Notes under the pieces: generated by a model | Told to the model about the DNA's origin: nothing | Database searches by the model: none | Seen by the model: the letters and a program-made list of their open reading frames with translations, nothing else | Made by a program: the position numbers and the translations under genes | NCBI GenBank assembly: GCA_038209155.1 | Contig: JBBQYA010000027.1 | Coordinates: 1-30,747 of the forward strand | Direction: 5' to 3' | Origin: JBBQYA01 sp038209155 | GTDB taxonomy: Bacteria; Bacteroidota; Bacteroidia; Sphingobacteriales; Sphingobacteriaceae | DNA: 30,747 bases | Shown here: piece by piece, positions 9,365-17,800 of the stretch | Layout: each line of letters begins with the position of its first letter | Numbering within the stretch: the first letter of the stretch is position 1

Positions 9365-10014
9365 TCGTTAAGACTTGTCCAATTTAAGTCAGCAGGTTTA
9401 GTTTCTTTAATAATTCGAGGAGTTGACTTGGCTCTCATCACTATTTCCTTTCCTTTAATTTTATTTTTCAGCCTAGCATCTCTTATCTTCTTACATTCAT
9501 GGATAAAGCTTTTAATAGATATCTTTGTTTTCAGGTTGATGTGTTTTAATTTATCAAAGGCTACAAAAACAAATTAATAAATGAAGCGTAGTAGGTTCTT
9601 CTTTATACTGGAATATGGGTCTCGTCTGTAAATAGCTTTTTAATATTGTAAAGACCTGTTCAATCCTGTAAAGTTCGAGATATTGCTCCATGATGGTCTT
9701 GGCAGCAACTGATTCCGGAAGTTTTGTGTAATATCCTTTGACGCCAAGTAATTTATGTGTTTTATCGATAAGCTTTTGGTTAAGTTCCATTTTTTGTCCA
9801 GATGACTTGGTGGGCTTAAGTTTCTTTTTTTCCAAAGGTTATCGATAAAAAATCTAGCTTTCTCAATCTGCTTTCTCTATTTCATATTTATCTTTCTCTA
9901 CCGCAGTGATCAATAGCCGCAGATCAGATCGCCATGAACTGTTTTTGGACTTATACTCTGGCTGTGTCTCCGGACTAACTTTCTGTCAATTTCCCGAAGC
10001 AGGTCTAACTCGTC
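9346..10014 (-). pseudogene. Decayed IS1634-type (IS4 superfamily) transposase remnant
   Basis: Three reading frames on the minus strand together give the C-terminal part of an IS1634-like transposase. The best piece (9554-9835) reads ELNQKLIDKTHKLLGVKGYY, LPESVAAKTIMEQYLELYRI, EQVFTILKSYLQTRPIFQYK and EEPTTLHLLICF, covering the end of the DDE catalytic region (the Y-x-x-x-x-x-E-Q type block). After a one-base shift near 9560 it continues KLKHINLKTKISIKSFIHECK, then KGKEIVMRAKSTPRI, the usual family tail. Upstream, fragments in other frames (DELDLLREIDRKLV near 10014-9970) are separated by stops. The N-terminal half is absent and no terminal inverted repeats were found, so it cannot be active. 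The open frame runs into the orphan terminator, marking a junction. Confidence 0.75.
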
Positions 10015-10229
10015 CTAAAAAAAGTTTACTTTCCAGATTCAATATGCTAAATATTAATTTGATATATTTTTGTCATGTACTTATAAAACCCCCAAAGAAG
10101 TTTTTGACGAAAAATTAAGTAATTTAGCTATTGTTTCATTTATTACTTGAATCCTCCTTTTATAATCTAATTAGTTTAATAAAAAGGAATTTAAAACACC
10201 TCAAATCAAATAACCAATTGGCATTAATC

Positions 10230-10610
10230 ATGGAAAAAATCCACGCGACTGATAAAAATGTATTAGGAACTCCTTTACAAATTACTGGAACTGATCCATT
10301 AACTGGATTTTATAGAGACGGCTTTTGTTGTACTGGGCCGCAAGATAGCGGTAAACACGTTGTTGCTGCTGTAGTAACCGATGCATTTTTAGAATTTACT
10401 TTAGCTATGGGAAATGATTTGATAAGCCCTTACCTTGCAAGTAATTTTCCTGGATTAAAAGCTGGCGATAAATGGTGTTTGTGTGTTTCAAGATGGAAAG
10501 AAGCACTAGATGCAGGATTTGCCCCTCAAATAATTTTAGAGGCAACACATGAAAATGCGTTGCAACATGTTACTTTGGAAGAACTGAAAGCAAATGAGGT
10601 TAAGTATTAA
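10230..10610 (+). CDS. DUF2237 family protein
   Basis: This 126-residue protein matches the DUF2237 pattern along its whole length: KNVLGTPLQ near the start, TDPLTGFYRDGFCCTGPQD (21-39), FLEF...GNDL (53-64), FPGLKAGDKWCLCVSRWKEA (73-92) and ILEATHENAL followed by VTLEELKAN. The invariant-looking cysteines are C33, C34, C83 and C85. The reading frame is open further upstream, but the family start MEKIHATDKNVLG at 10230 is preferred over 10131. The family's biochemical role is unknown to me. A TATTTTTG box at 10065-10072 could be its -7 element but has no -33 partner. A stem-loop follows the stop, and a partly deleted second copy of the gene lies at 13281-13487. Confidence 0.9.
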   Translation: MEKIHATDKNVLGTPLQITGTDPLTGFYRDGFCCTGPQDSGKHVVAAVVTDAFLEFTLAMGNDLISPYLASNFPGLKAGDKWCLCVSRWKEALDAGFAPQIILEATHENALQHVTLEELKANEVKY

Positions 10611-10790
10611 AATCGCTTATTAACGGAAGGCTTTAAAGGATTGGGAAAAGCCTTTACTAGCGCAAGTCTTTGTGCGGTGGGAAAAGTAATGGATGACTTG
10701 TGCTTTTAATATTTAAATTAAAGGTTGGAATTTGTGGAAAGCACAAGTTGATCCTTCCGCACAAGCCAGTGCATTAAGAGTTACGCCAGA
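10605..10790 (+). repeat. Palindromic repeat copy R1
   Basis: First of three direct copies of a ~150-bp element beginning TATTAAAATCG and ending near CCAGAG. Outer arms pair 10658-10677 (TAGCGCAAGTCTTTGTGCGG) with 10757-10776 (CCGCACAAGCCAGTGCATTA). Inner arms ACTTGTGCTTT (10696-10706) and AAAGCACAAGT (10738-10748) are a perfect 11-bp match. This copy carries an extra ~35 bp at 10615-10657 compared with the other two, containing the DUF2237 stem-loop. It overlaps the DUF2237 stop codon and ends 12 bp before the Abi gene's stop. Confidence 0.85.
10627..10654 (+). terminator. Stem-loop just after the DUF2237 gene
   Basis: Arms AAGGCTTT and AAAGCCTT, an 8-bp perfect match with a 12-base loop, begin 16 bp past the stop. 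Only a short T stretch follows, so terminator function is plausible but weak. Confidence 0.45.
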
Positions 10791-10801
10791 GCGTATAGAA
10801 A

Positions 10802-11713
10802 TTAAACACACCAAATTGGTTGTTGTTCCCAGTGGTTTAAAAAACCCATTTTATAAATTGGAATATTAGGATTGTTTAAAAAGAGATCTAAAATTTTCTT
10901 CCTTATTTGATGACTTGGGGTAACTTCATCGCATAAATAAAGCATTGTTGAAATAATAAGGAATGGTTTCTTTTCTTGCACATCAATTAATTCGTCATTA
11001 AACCAATTTCCTATAGGGTTATTGAGTGAAAAAATCGGCTTTTTAACCATTGTACTATTCCACAATTTGGAATGATGTGCAATAATGTTTCTAACATATG
11101 TAATTGCTTCTAACCAGCTTGATAATTCGCTATGTAGGTTTAAGCCCATACTATTAGCAACCAACGCCTTTTCTGGTAATTGATGGTGTATGTTTTTATA
11201 AATTTTGGATAGTGTGCCCATTGACGCTATCTCTAATATTTTCCAAGCATCTGTTTCTTCACTGGGGAACCTTCTTTTTTGGTCTTTAATAAAAATTTCT
11301 TGACTCCTATTAAACTCTCTTTTTAAATCTATTAATGCTTTTTCATGGATAGCATGATTACTTACCAAGCTATAGTTCAAATACCATAAACCTCCAAAAC
11401 TTTGTGATAAATAATAAATCATTTTGGTGCGAAGGGCAATTTCAATTCTTTCAATAGCATCAAATAGGATCAGACGTAAATGCCTATCAAAATTGTATCT
11501 GTCGATTACAGTTTCAAAATAGGTGTTCTCCTGAAATTTATGGCTGTTGCGGTCGGTCTGCAAATCCCACCAATATCCTTTTAAACGATAATAGCTGATG
11601 TTTATTAAGAAATGTTTTGCTTGTTCCTCATCTTTGAAAAGCATACCTCCTCTATCCTTTAAAATAGAAATTTGTTCCTCAATAGTTTTGGAATCTTTAT
11701 TGGCCACGGGCAT
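10802..11713 (-). CDS. Abi_2 family (AbiD/AbiF-like) abortive-infection protein
   Basis: The 303-residue protein has the Abi_2 pattern: TIEEQISILKDRGGML (10-25), an F-L-INISYYRLKGYW block (35-48), F-x-FDRHLRLILFDAIERIEIALRTK (75-97), and a C-terminal RNIIAHHSKLWN (208-219). The latter fits the HEPN R-x4-H motif (R208, H213), the active site of HEPN ribonucleases. Members act in phage defence by damaging host RNA or otherwise halting growth after infection. The ATG at 11711-11713 is preferred because residues 10-25 belong to the family. The ATG directly follows a hairpin and eight T residues (see the ncRNA entry). The gene with its leader fills the space between repeats R1 and R2 and is antisense to the neighbouring DUF2237 gene. 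No separate antitoxin ORF is adjacent. Confidence 0.88.
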   Translation of the reverse strand: MPVANKDSKTIEEQISILKDRGGMLFKDEEQAKHFLINISYYRLKGYWWDLQTDRNSHKFQENTYFETVIDRYNFDRHLRLILFDAIERIEIALRTKMIYYLSQSFGGLWYLNYSLVSNHAIHEKALIDLKREFNRSQEIFIKDQKRRFPSEETDAWKILEIASMGTLSKIYKNIHHQLPEKALVANSMGLNLHSELSSWLEAITYVRNIIAHHSKLWNSTMVKKPIFSLNNPIGNWFNDELIDVQEKKPFLIISTMLYLCDEVTPSHQIRKKILDLFLNNPNIPIYKMGFLNHWEQQPIWCV

Positions 11714-11761
11714 AAAAAAAATGACCCGCTTGCAGATCTTACGGTATGCAAACGGGTACTG
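11714..11761 (-). ncRNA. Short hairpin leader RNA of the Abi gene (possible abiF-type RNA)
   Basis: On the minus strand, arms ACCCGTTTGCA (11757-11747) and TGCAAGCGGGT (11734-11724) pair at 10 of 11 positions around a 12-base loop. Then come CA and eight T residues that abut the Abi ATG. A TATATTTG promoter box lies just upstream, so transcription from it would give a ~50-nt terminated RNA, with read-through needed to express the Abi gene. A structured RNA motif called abiF RNA has been described next to genes of this family; I recall this and could not test the match. An attenuator is the alternative. Confidence 0.6.
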
Positions 11762-11767
11762 TTATTG

Positions 11768-11775
11768 CAAATATA
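11768..11775 (-). promoter_or_regulatory. Bacteroidota-type -7 box (TATATTTG) for the Abi leader RNA
   Basis: The minus strand reads TATATTTG, a full TAnnTTTG match, about 10 bp before the hairpin RNA. The -33 position has TTTTAA rather than TTTG. It lies between repeat R2 and the hairpin. Confidence 0.5.
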
Positions 11776-11790
11776 CAAAAGATATGCAGA

Positions 11791-11940
11791 TATTAAAATC
11801 GTTTATTAGCGCAAGTCTTTGTGCGGTGGGAAAAGTAATGGATGACTTTTGGTTTTAATATTTAAATTAAAGGTTGGAAGTTGTTGAAAGCACCAATCAG
11901 CCCTTTCGCACCTGCCAATGCACTAAGACTTGCTCAAGAG
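11791..11940 (+). repeat. Palindromic repeat copy R2
   Basis: Second direct copy, without the 35-bp extra piece of R1 and without any DUF2237 sequence before it. The left arm is as in R3. The right arm has diverged (TTTCGCACCTGCCAATGCACTAAG), so the outer stem is weaker. The inner arms changed together to TTGGT and ACCAA, keeping local pairing. It ends at CTTGCTCAAGAG and the downstream pseudogene stops 5 bp further on. Confidence 0.85.
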
Positions 11941-11944
11941 TTAG

Positions 11945-12770
11945 TTATGGGTATTTTACCTTTTTTACAAAAAGTTGATACCTTAGGGACATATCGGTCA
12001 CAGAACTTAGTTTATTCGCTTTATTGTGTTCGAAAATGCTAACCTTATACTTACTGTAATTTACAAGTGATTCGATTATTGAAAGTGAAAGTATTCCTTT
12101 TGTATCCTGCTCAAATATAATAGTAGCATTATTAGTTTCCTCTTCAATATCAGCTATTTCATTTACATATTTTGTATTGCCTGTGGTAAAACTTCATTGC
12201 GATTATGCTTTGCTTTTGCGTTGGTAAAACTTAACTCCAACAAATTCAGGGTAATCTTATCAATCTTAATTGTACCATTAAATTTACGATCAGAAGAAAA
12301 ATCAATTATATAATTATCGGTAGATTCAGTAGTTTGGTAACTGTAGTTACCGTTGTTATTAAGAAAATCCATGAGTTTAAAATTACTCAAAAAATTAATT
12401 CTACCGCCTAAGGCTTCATATTTTAACATGTCCCCGGAGTCATATCTATCGAAAAAACAATCATTGTAAAAAACTTTACCATCAATAACGGAGATATTAG
12501 CCTTCTTGTTGTTAAACCATTTAATGTCAAAAAGAGAGATTTGATTAATATTTGCCAAAGTGTCGAAATTGTTGCGCACCATATTCCCTACGACTTCGCA
12601 CCTTATCGTACTTTTCGATAAGTTTTTATGGGTTGCAATCTTCATGTTATCTAAAAGCTTGTGAGCAAAAGTTTCTGGGAAAACCTTAACTTCTTTCTAA
12701 CTAATTTGCTGGGCAATGCCATCAAAAAAATGCAAACAAAAAAACAAAATAGAATCAGATATCTTCTCAT
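11945..12770 (-). pseudogene. Frameshifted gene for a secreted protein of unknown family
   Basis: Three frames join into one protein of about 270 residues. An ATG at 12768-12770 starts a signal peptide (MRRYLILFCFFVCIFLMA). After a shift near 12715 the frame reads KEVKVFPETFAHKLLDNMKI, with a TGA/TAG-type stop just before it (AQQIS then stop). The middle piece is open from the ATG at 12645 to 12163. After a second shift near 12185 the frame continues TTGNTKYVNEIADIEEE... to a stop at 11945. The second-frame continuation is long and protein-like, so this is decay (or sequencing error at two sites), not chance. No domain was recognised; it is rich in short beta-like stretches (FNGTIKIDKITLNLLELSF). 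Confidence 0.7.
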
Positions 12771-12782
12771 TGTATAAATTTA

Positions 12783-12810
12783 GTAACCTATGAATAATTT
12801 CATAGGTTAC
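12783..12810 (-). terminator. Perfect 12-bp stem-loop downstream of the small secreted protein gene
   Basis: Arms GTAACCTATGAA and TTCATAGGTTAC are fully complementary with a 4-base loop. It lies 19 bp past the stop of the 12829-13041 gene and 13 bp before the pseudogene start. The following sequence is AT-rich but has no T run, so terminator or operator roles are both possible. Confidence 0.5.
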
Positions 12811-12828
12811 AATTAAATAAATCAAAAC

Positions 12829-13041
12829 TTAGTTGGGAAACCAATCCCACCTGCCGTCCTCCAAACTACCAGCGGAACAATCACGATTGTATTTTCTTAA
12901 AATCTCAAACCCAAAAATACGTACACGGAAGTAGTCACAACCGGCAGACTCTTCCGAGCCAGCATAACTTGGCGATGAAAAGATCAACGAACAAAATAGA
13001 ATTGAAAGTACTCCAACCCTAAAGGATTTTTTTAACAACAT
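12829..13041 (-). CDS. Small secreted protein, family unknown
   Basis: From the ATG at 13039-13041 this encodes 70 residues. A signal peptide (MLLKKSFRVGVLSILFCSLI, ending PSYA) precedes a mature part of about 43 residues with two cysteines (SAGCDYF and NRDCSAG), probably one disulphide. It ends GRWDWFPN. A longer frame with a GTG start at 13086 exists, but it would bury the signal peptide, so I reject it. I recognise no family. Confidence 0.55.
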   Translation of the reverse strand: MLLKKSFRVGVLSILFCSLIFSSPSYAGSEESAGCDYFRVRIFGFEILRKYNRDCSAGSLEDGRWDWFPN

Positions 13042-13280
13042 AAAATTAATATTAAATTTCACTAGTCTTAACGTTTTTCGCAACACGTGTAATGTTTTTA
13101 CGAAGTGTCATTACAATTTGAATACTAAATTTAGGTTTCTGATCCGATAAATCCTAGATAAACTTACCCCCCCATTTTGTAAAAACAAATATTAACACAA
13201 AAACTTATCAACATTTTATCAACAAAACTTACCAATTTTGATAATACCAACCGTATTACCAAAGGGTTTAATTTGCTGTA

Positions 13281-13487
13281 CAGAAAAACATTTGGAGGCA
13301 ACCCTTAAAGTTGGCAATGGCTTTCCCCGGATTAAAAGTTGGAGATAAATGGTGTTTATGTGTTTCAAGATGGAAGGAAGCACTTGAAGCAGGATTTGCA
13401 CCTCAGGTAATTTTAGAGGCAACACATGAAAACGCTTTGCAACATGTTACTTTGGAAGAACTGAAAGCAAATGAGTTTATGTATTAA
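13281..13487 (+). pseudogene. Internally deleted second copy of the DUF2237 gene
   Basis: From 13323 to the stop at 13485-13487 the frame reads FPGLKVGDKWCLCVSRWKEA and continues EAGFAPQVILEATHENALQH to the end, nearly identical to residues 73-126 of the intact protein at 10230. Upstream, AAAAACATTTGGAGGCAACC (13285-13304) recalls the family start KN-GG-PL but is out of frame, and about 55 residues between are missing. The cysteine pair C33/C34 is lost. The 3' flank continues into repeat R3 exactly as the intact gene runs into R1, so the two share one ancestral segment. Confidence 0.8.
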
Positions 13488-13632
13488 AATCGTTTATTAG
13501 CGCAAGTCTTTGTGCGGTGGGAAAAGTAATGTATGACTTGTGCTTTTAATATTTAAATTAAAGGTTGGAATTTATAGAATGCACTAGTTGGCTCCTCCGC
13601 ACAAGCCAGCGCATTAAACGTTGCTCCAGAGA
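13482..13632 (+). repeat. Palindromic repeat copy R3
   Basis: Third direct copy, with the best outer stem: 13491-13517 (CGTTTA, GCGC and TTGTGCGG blocks) pairs with 13597-13620 (CCGCACAA, GCGC and TAAACG blocks), with short unpaired bulges between blocks. Inner arms are 13536-13546 and 13578-13588. The palindrome spans 130 bp. It follows the DUF2237 remnant and precedes about 135 bp of AT-rich sequence with no gene. Confidence 0.85.
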
Positions 13633-13767
13633 AGAGAGTAAAAAATCAGGTTGTATTTGTTGTCGTTTAAGATAAAAGTCATTATGAAAACAAGTAATCG
13701 AATCTCCTGCAAGCATTTTTTCCAAGAATTACACTGATTAATTTTTTTAAAAAAAATTACAATCCCT

Positions 13768-14673
13768 TTATTTCAAGTTAGTCTTAAAAAACGTTACCAT
13801 TTTTGAAATCACATCTTCAGATTGTGCATTATCGAAACCATGGAATGCAAGATACTCATGGTACTCATGTGTTACGTTTAAAGTGCCTAATTTTCCATTC
13901 ATCCATTGACTTTGATAAACTGGCACAATAGGATCAACACTTCCGTGAAATAGTATTGTGGGCTGGCTCTCAGAAGATATATTCCAATACGGACTTACAT
14001 TCTTGTAAGCAGTTTCGTTCCATGTTTGACCTACGTATTCCGTTAAAATGTCCCCAACTTTGCCTCCTAACCAAATATTTGTGGTGTTGTACCAAGCCCA
14101 ATCGTTAATTATAGTCGGCCCAAAAAAACTTGCAACGCAACTAATATTCTTAAAATCGTTTTGTTGGTAGGCGTAAATCATCGCCAGTTGAGCGCCAGCA
14201 CTCGCACCAACAATTCCCATTTTTTGCGAGATTTTATATTTGTTTTGCTGAGCTATAACATCTCCAATCGTCTTTTTAATGTCGTCCATTATTTCATTAT
14301 GGTGGATATTATTGGGATTACTCGCTAAACGATAATTCATATTTACTATAGCAACATTGCTCCACTTCTTTTTTATTAATCCAATATAAGAGTTGAACTC
14401 TTCTTTTTGTCCAGCTTTCCATGCTCCACCATGTATCATTAAAATAACAGGCGTGTTATTATCTCGTCCTGCAGGTAAATAAATGTCATATTTCTGCCTA
14501 GAGTTGTTTCCGTAACTCACATCAACTATAATCGTATCAGTTAAAGCGCTATTACCTATCGAATCATCAATAATATTTTCGTCCTTTTTTGCACAAGAAA
14601 AAAGAAAAACGACCGCGACTAAAATGTGAATCGATTTTTTTATTGGGAAATGAGATTTAATCGAGAAAACCAT
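13768..14673 (-). CDS. Lipoprotein alpha/beta-hydrolase (esterase-like)
   Basis: The 301-residue protein begins with a lipoprotein signal peptide; LFSC puts the lipidated cysteine at residue 27. The alpha/beta-hydrolase core follows: YDIYLPAG (62-69), HGGAW oxyanion-hole motif (81-85), NYRLA (113-117), nucleophile elbow GASAG with Ser158, Asp247 in HGSVDPIVP, and His278 in AFHGF. The triad is complete. HGG plus GxSxG suggests the carboxylesterase / BD-FAE-like group, which cleaves small esters or carbohydrate acyl groups; the substrate cannot be read. The residue after the lipidated Cys is Ala, and it is probably anchored in the outer or inner membrane facing the periplasm. It is the last gene of the accessory island and has no operon partner. 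Confidence 0.9.
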   Translation of the reverse strand: MVFSIKSHFPIKKSIHILVAVVFLFSCAKKDENIIDDSIGNSALTDTIIVDVSYGNNSRQKYDIYLPAGRDNNTPVILMIHGGAWKAGQKEEFNSYIGLIKKKWSNVAIVNMNYRLASNPNNIHHNEIMDDIKKTIGDVIAQQNKYKISQKMGIVGASAGAQLAMIYAYQQNDFKNISCVASFFGPTIINDWAWYNTTNIWLGGKVGDILTEYVGQTWNETAYKNVSPYWNISSESQPTILFHGSVDPIVPVYQSQWMNGKLGTLNVTHEYHEYLAFHGFDNAQSEDVISKMVTFFKTNLK

Positions 14674-14767
14674 TATTAAAGGTACGTTTATAAAATTGAA
14701 TTAATGTTGAGTAGATTCTCTGATTTGCTCTCTTATTCAAGATGGCCGAATATCACAAAAAACAAAA

Positions 14768-14789
14768 CCTAGAATCTTGCAAATCTAGG
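14768..14789 (-). terminator. Second stem-loop with T-rich tail, between the esterase and the T9SS gene
   Basis: Arms CCTAGA and TCTAGG flank a 10-base loop; the minus strand continues TTTTGTTTTTTG. It also contains TAGATTTG (14780-14787), a TAnnTTTG match that could serve the esterase 107 bp downstream, so the two readings compete. Confidence 0.45.
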
Positions 14790-14829
14790 GGTAAATAAAG
14801 CCTTTCATTTAATTTCTTACATCAAAAAA

Positions 14830-14857
14830 AAGGCTGTCTAAATAAATAAACAGCCTT
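14830..14857 (-). terminator. Rho-independent terminator of the 14886-20342 gene
   Basis: Arms AAGGCTG and CAGCCTT with an AT-rich loop; on the minus strand eight T residues follow. This is the family hairpin, 29 bp past the stop codon. Confidence 0.88.
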
Positions 14858-14885
14858 CTTTTTATGAGAATTACTCGATTTTGTT

Positions 14886-17800
14886 TTACTCTGCTTTTAC
14901 TAATCGGATCGTTTCGCTCTTACCATTTACCATTAATTGGATTTGGTAAATTCCTGATCCTGCGTTGAACATTTCTTTGTTAATTGTGAATTCATGTTTA
15001 CCTATATTTTGAGTCGCATTTACTGCTTCTACTATTTTTCTGCCTAATACATCAAACACATTCACCTGTACTGCTGAGCGTTCTTTCAACTCGTATGTGA
15101 TTCTAGTTTCATTCTGCATTGGATTTGGATATACTTGATAGCTGAATGCGGAGAAAAATTGCTCTGCAAATCCGATTGTTTTATCTACGATTACGGTTTG
15201 AGTGGTTGTGCTCATACATCCATCTGAATTAGTAAAAGTATGGGTTACTTGATAGCTACCTGCTGCTCCATAATTGTATGCAGGAGTAGGGGAGTTACTT
15301 GTTGCTCCTGCTTGACCAAAATCCCAAGAATGTGATCCAAAAACTGATGCAGGTATAAAATTTACTTCGTGGGTTATTAATATTTGTAATGTTGTGAAGG
15401 TAGACACTGCCACTGTACCTACTTTAATTACGATTGTATCGCTTGCAAAACATCCTGCCGAATTGGTAACTAAGACAGAATATGTTCCAGCTGCGGCTAT
15501 TGTTATACTGGAAGTTGTTGCTCCTGTTGACCATAAATAAGTACTGCCCGGATTGCCTGCATTTAATACTTTAGTCGGTGCTCCACATAAGGCAGCATCG
15601 TTTCCAAGGTTAATTATTGGTTTTGAAATCGCTGTTAAAGTAATGGCATCAGTTGCTGTACATCCGTTTATTGCAGTTATTGTTACTGAATAGGTTCCGC
15701 CTAGGGTTACACTTATTGTTTGAGTTGTAGCTCCTGTTGACCATAAATACGTACTTCCTATATTTCCCGCATCTAAAAGTAATGGTGTAGATTCAGCACA
15801 AAAACTGTTGTTTGGTCCTAGGTTAACTATTGGCGCTGTGTTGATGCTAACTTGTGCCGCTGCCCTAGCAGATGGGCAGTTAGTATTTGAGATTGACCAA
15901 TTATAGAAAAAGTAATAAAAACCAAATAATCCATTGCTAGGTCCTGTGATAGTAACTAAACGAGGTGCTGGAAAAGGATAATTTGCACTTCCAGTATTTC
16001 TAAATAAACCGGTGACTGTGGAACCGTTTGCACTCATCAAATAATCCACACCAGCTTTCACGATAATATTAACTGGAACTGAAACTCTTGCGCCTATTTG
16101 TGTAATATCAATAACTGTGGGATTGCTAGTTCCAATTACATTTCCTGCTGTATCTTTAATTTCAACAAATACCAATCCTTCACTTTCTGGATATACCACT
16201 ACGGAATCAATTACTACATCATTGATGGCATTAAAAACTAAACCGTCTGTAAATAAACTATTCTGACCACCTGGTCCAAAAGCATTATTTGAAGCGCCAA
16301 CTTTTACAGAAACTACGTCTGTACCTTCTACATAATAAGTAGTAGGTATTGTAGGGGAAACGGAGAATGAGGGTCCAGAAAATAAAAAGTTTCCACCAAC
16401 TGGAGCATCGTACCAATTAAAAGTAGTTGAGGAACCAGAGGCTGTTAATAAAGCTGGTGCACCCGAACATACAGAGGAATTATTTACTATTGGTGTTGCA
16501 GGAATAGCAAAAGCTTCAAAAGTAATACTAGATGTATCATTAGCTTGATCTGGATCTAACATTAAAGTTGTCCAAGCATCAATGGTATGATTTCCTGCAA
16601 AAGATAAATCTGCTGTTGCCGTAAATAAATAAACTACAGTAGAATCTACTTCAATAAAAAGATTGGCCGTTTCTGTTATGACTGTACCACTATCTACTCT
16701 GAAACTTACTTGAGTAGATGAGATTGGTAAAGTTCCAAAGTTTTTGATCGTGACATAAACTTGGCTGGTTGATGAGAATCCACAACCGCTTTTTAAACTA
16801 TCTACACTTATGACTCCCGCATCTTGTGGTGCTGGATCAAAGATTCTAAATCGATCAACTGCAACTGAGCCAAAAAAATCTAAAACTCCTCGAAGTGCTA
16901 CCAAAACATTGCTTTGACCTGCAAAAGCAGCTAAGCTTATTTCAAATTTACCCCATCCTGGATTTGCAAAAGATGCGTTATTTTTAAAAATTGAATCTAC
17001 AGTAATGTATGTAAGACCATTATCAGTAGAAACATCTATTGCGATATAATCACTCGTTGTGGAAGCGAAGTTTTCCTGAAGAACAAATAACTCAATTCTA
17101 GGGGCAGTTAAAGTTGTAAAGTTGAATCCGCATGTGTAGCCGTATTGAGAAACTGGCGAAGGAAAACTAAAAGAATTATCTTCAAAAAATGCTATTCCTG
17201 AACCAAAAACTGGTAACAGAGGTGGAAAAAATTGAATATTCGGTTCTAATGACCAATCCTCAGATCCAATTAATGAGATACTCTTCCAAGATTGAGCAGT
17301 ACTAAAATCTTGAATATAGGGAAATGTACTTACCAGTGGGTCGCTCGTTATAATTTTTATTTTATTGTCATTGCTTGGAGTAGCATCGCCAACTAATGAA
17401 GTGAATGCATTGATAAGATAATTACCAGAGGCCGATAAATTAGCAGTTGCAGAGAAAGTATAAATAATAGTAGTCAAAGGTGGAATTGTGCCAGCGATTA
17501 TTTCCGTAATTGGAGTTCCTCCATTGATCGTATAACTGACAGGAAGATTGGTAATAGTATTAGATCCACTATTTGATACTTGAACCCGAATGATTTCTGC
17601 GGCAGACAGAGAACATCCTGAATTAGGAGTATCTATTTCAAGAATACTTGCATCATCTGAAAGTGGAGGTGTAATATTGATTGTATAATCTTCGGTCTCT
17701 CCCCATAAATATGTTCCACAAGGTGTAGTTGGATCCGATTCAACCAAAACAACTCTCATTCTAGTATTACCTAGCAGCGCAGTTGTCGGAATAGTAATAT

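Noticed and set aside
9905..10118. Small plus-strand frame 9906-10118 between the transposase relic and DUF2237
   Set aside because: Overlaps the transposase remnant in antisense and has no recognisable content.
10729..10865. Plus-strand frame across the end of R1 reading WKAQVDPSAQASALRVTPE and on to KNPFYKLEY, which looks protein-like
   Set aside because: Its second half is antisense to the C-terminus of the Abi gene and its first half is repeat R1. In R2 and R3 the frame diverges or is broken, so it is a shadow rather than a gene.
11598..11858. 86-codon plus-strand frame covering the Abi start, leader hairpin and part of R2
   Set aside because: Antisense to the Abi N-terminus and then runs into the repeat; no family resemblance and no sensible start.
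13219..13425. 68-codon minus-strand frame
   Set aside because: Antisense to the DUF2237 remnant, whose plus-strand reading matches the intact gene.
10605..13632. CRISPR array as an explanation for the three repeats
   Set aside because: Repeats are ~150 bp and spaced 1-1.7 kb apart with genes between them; no short regular spacers and no cas genes are present.
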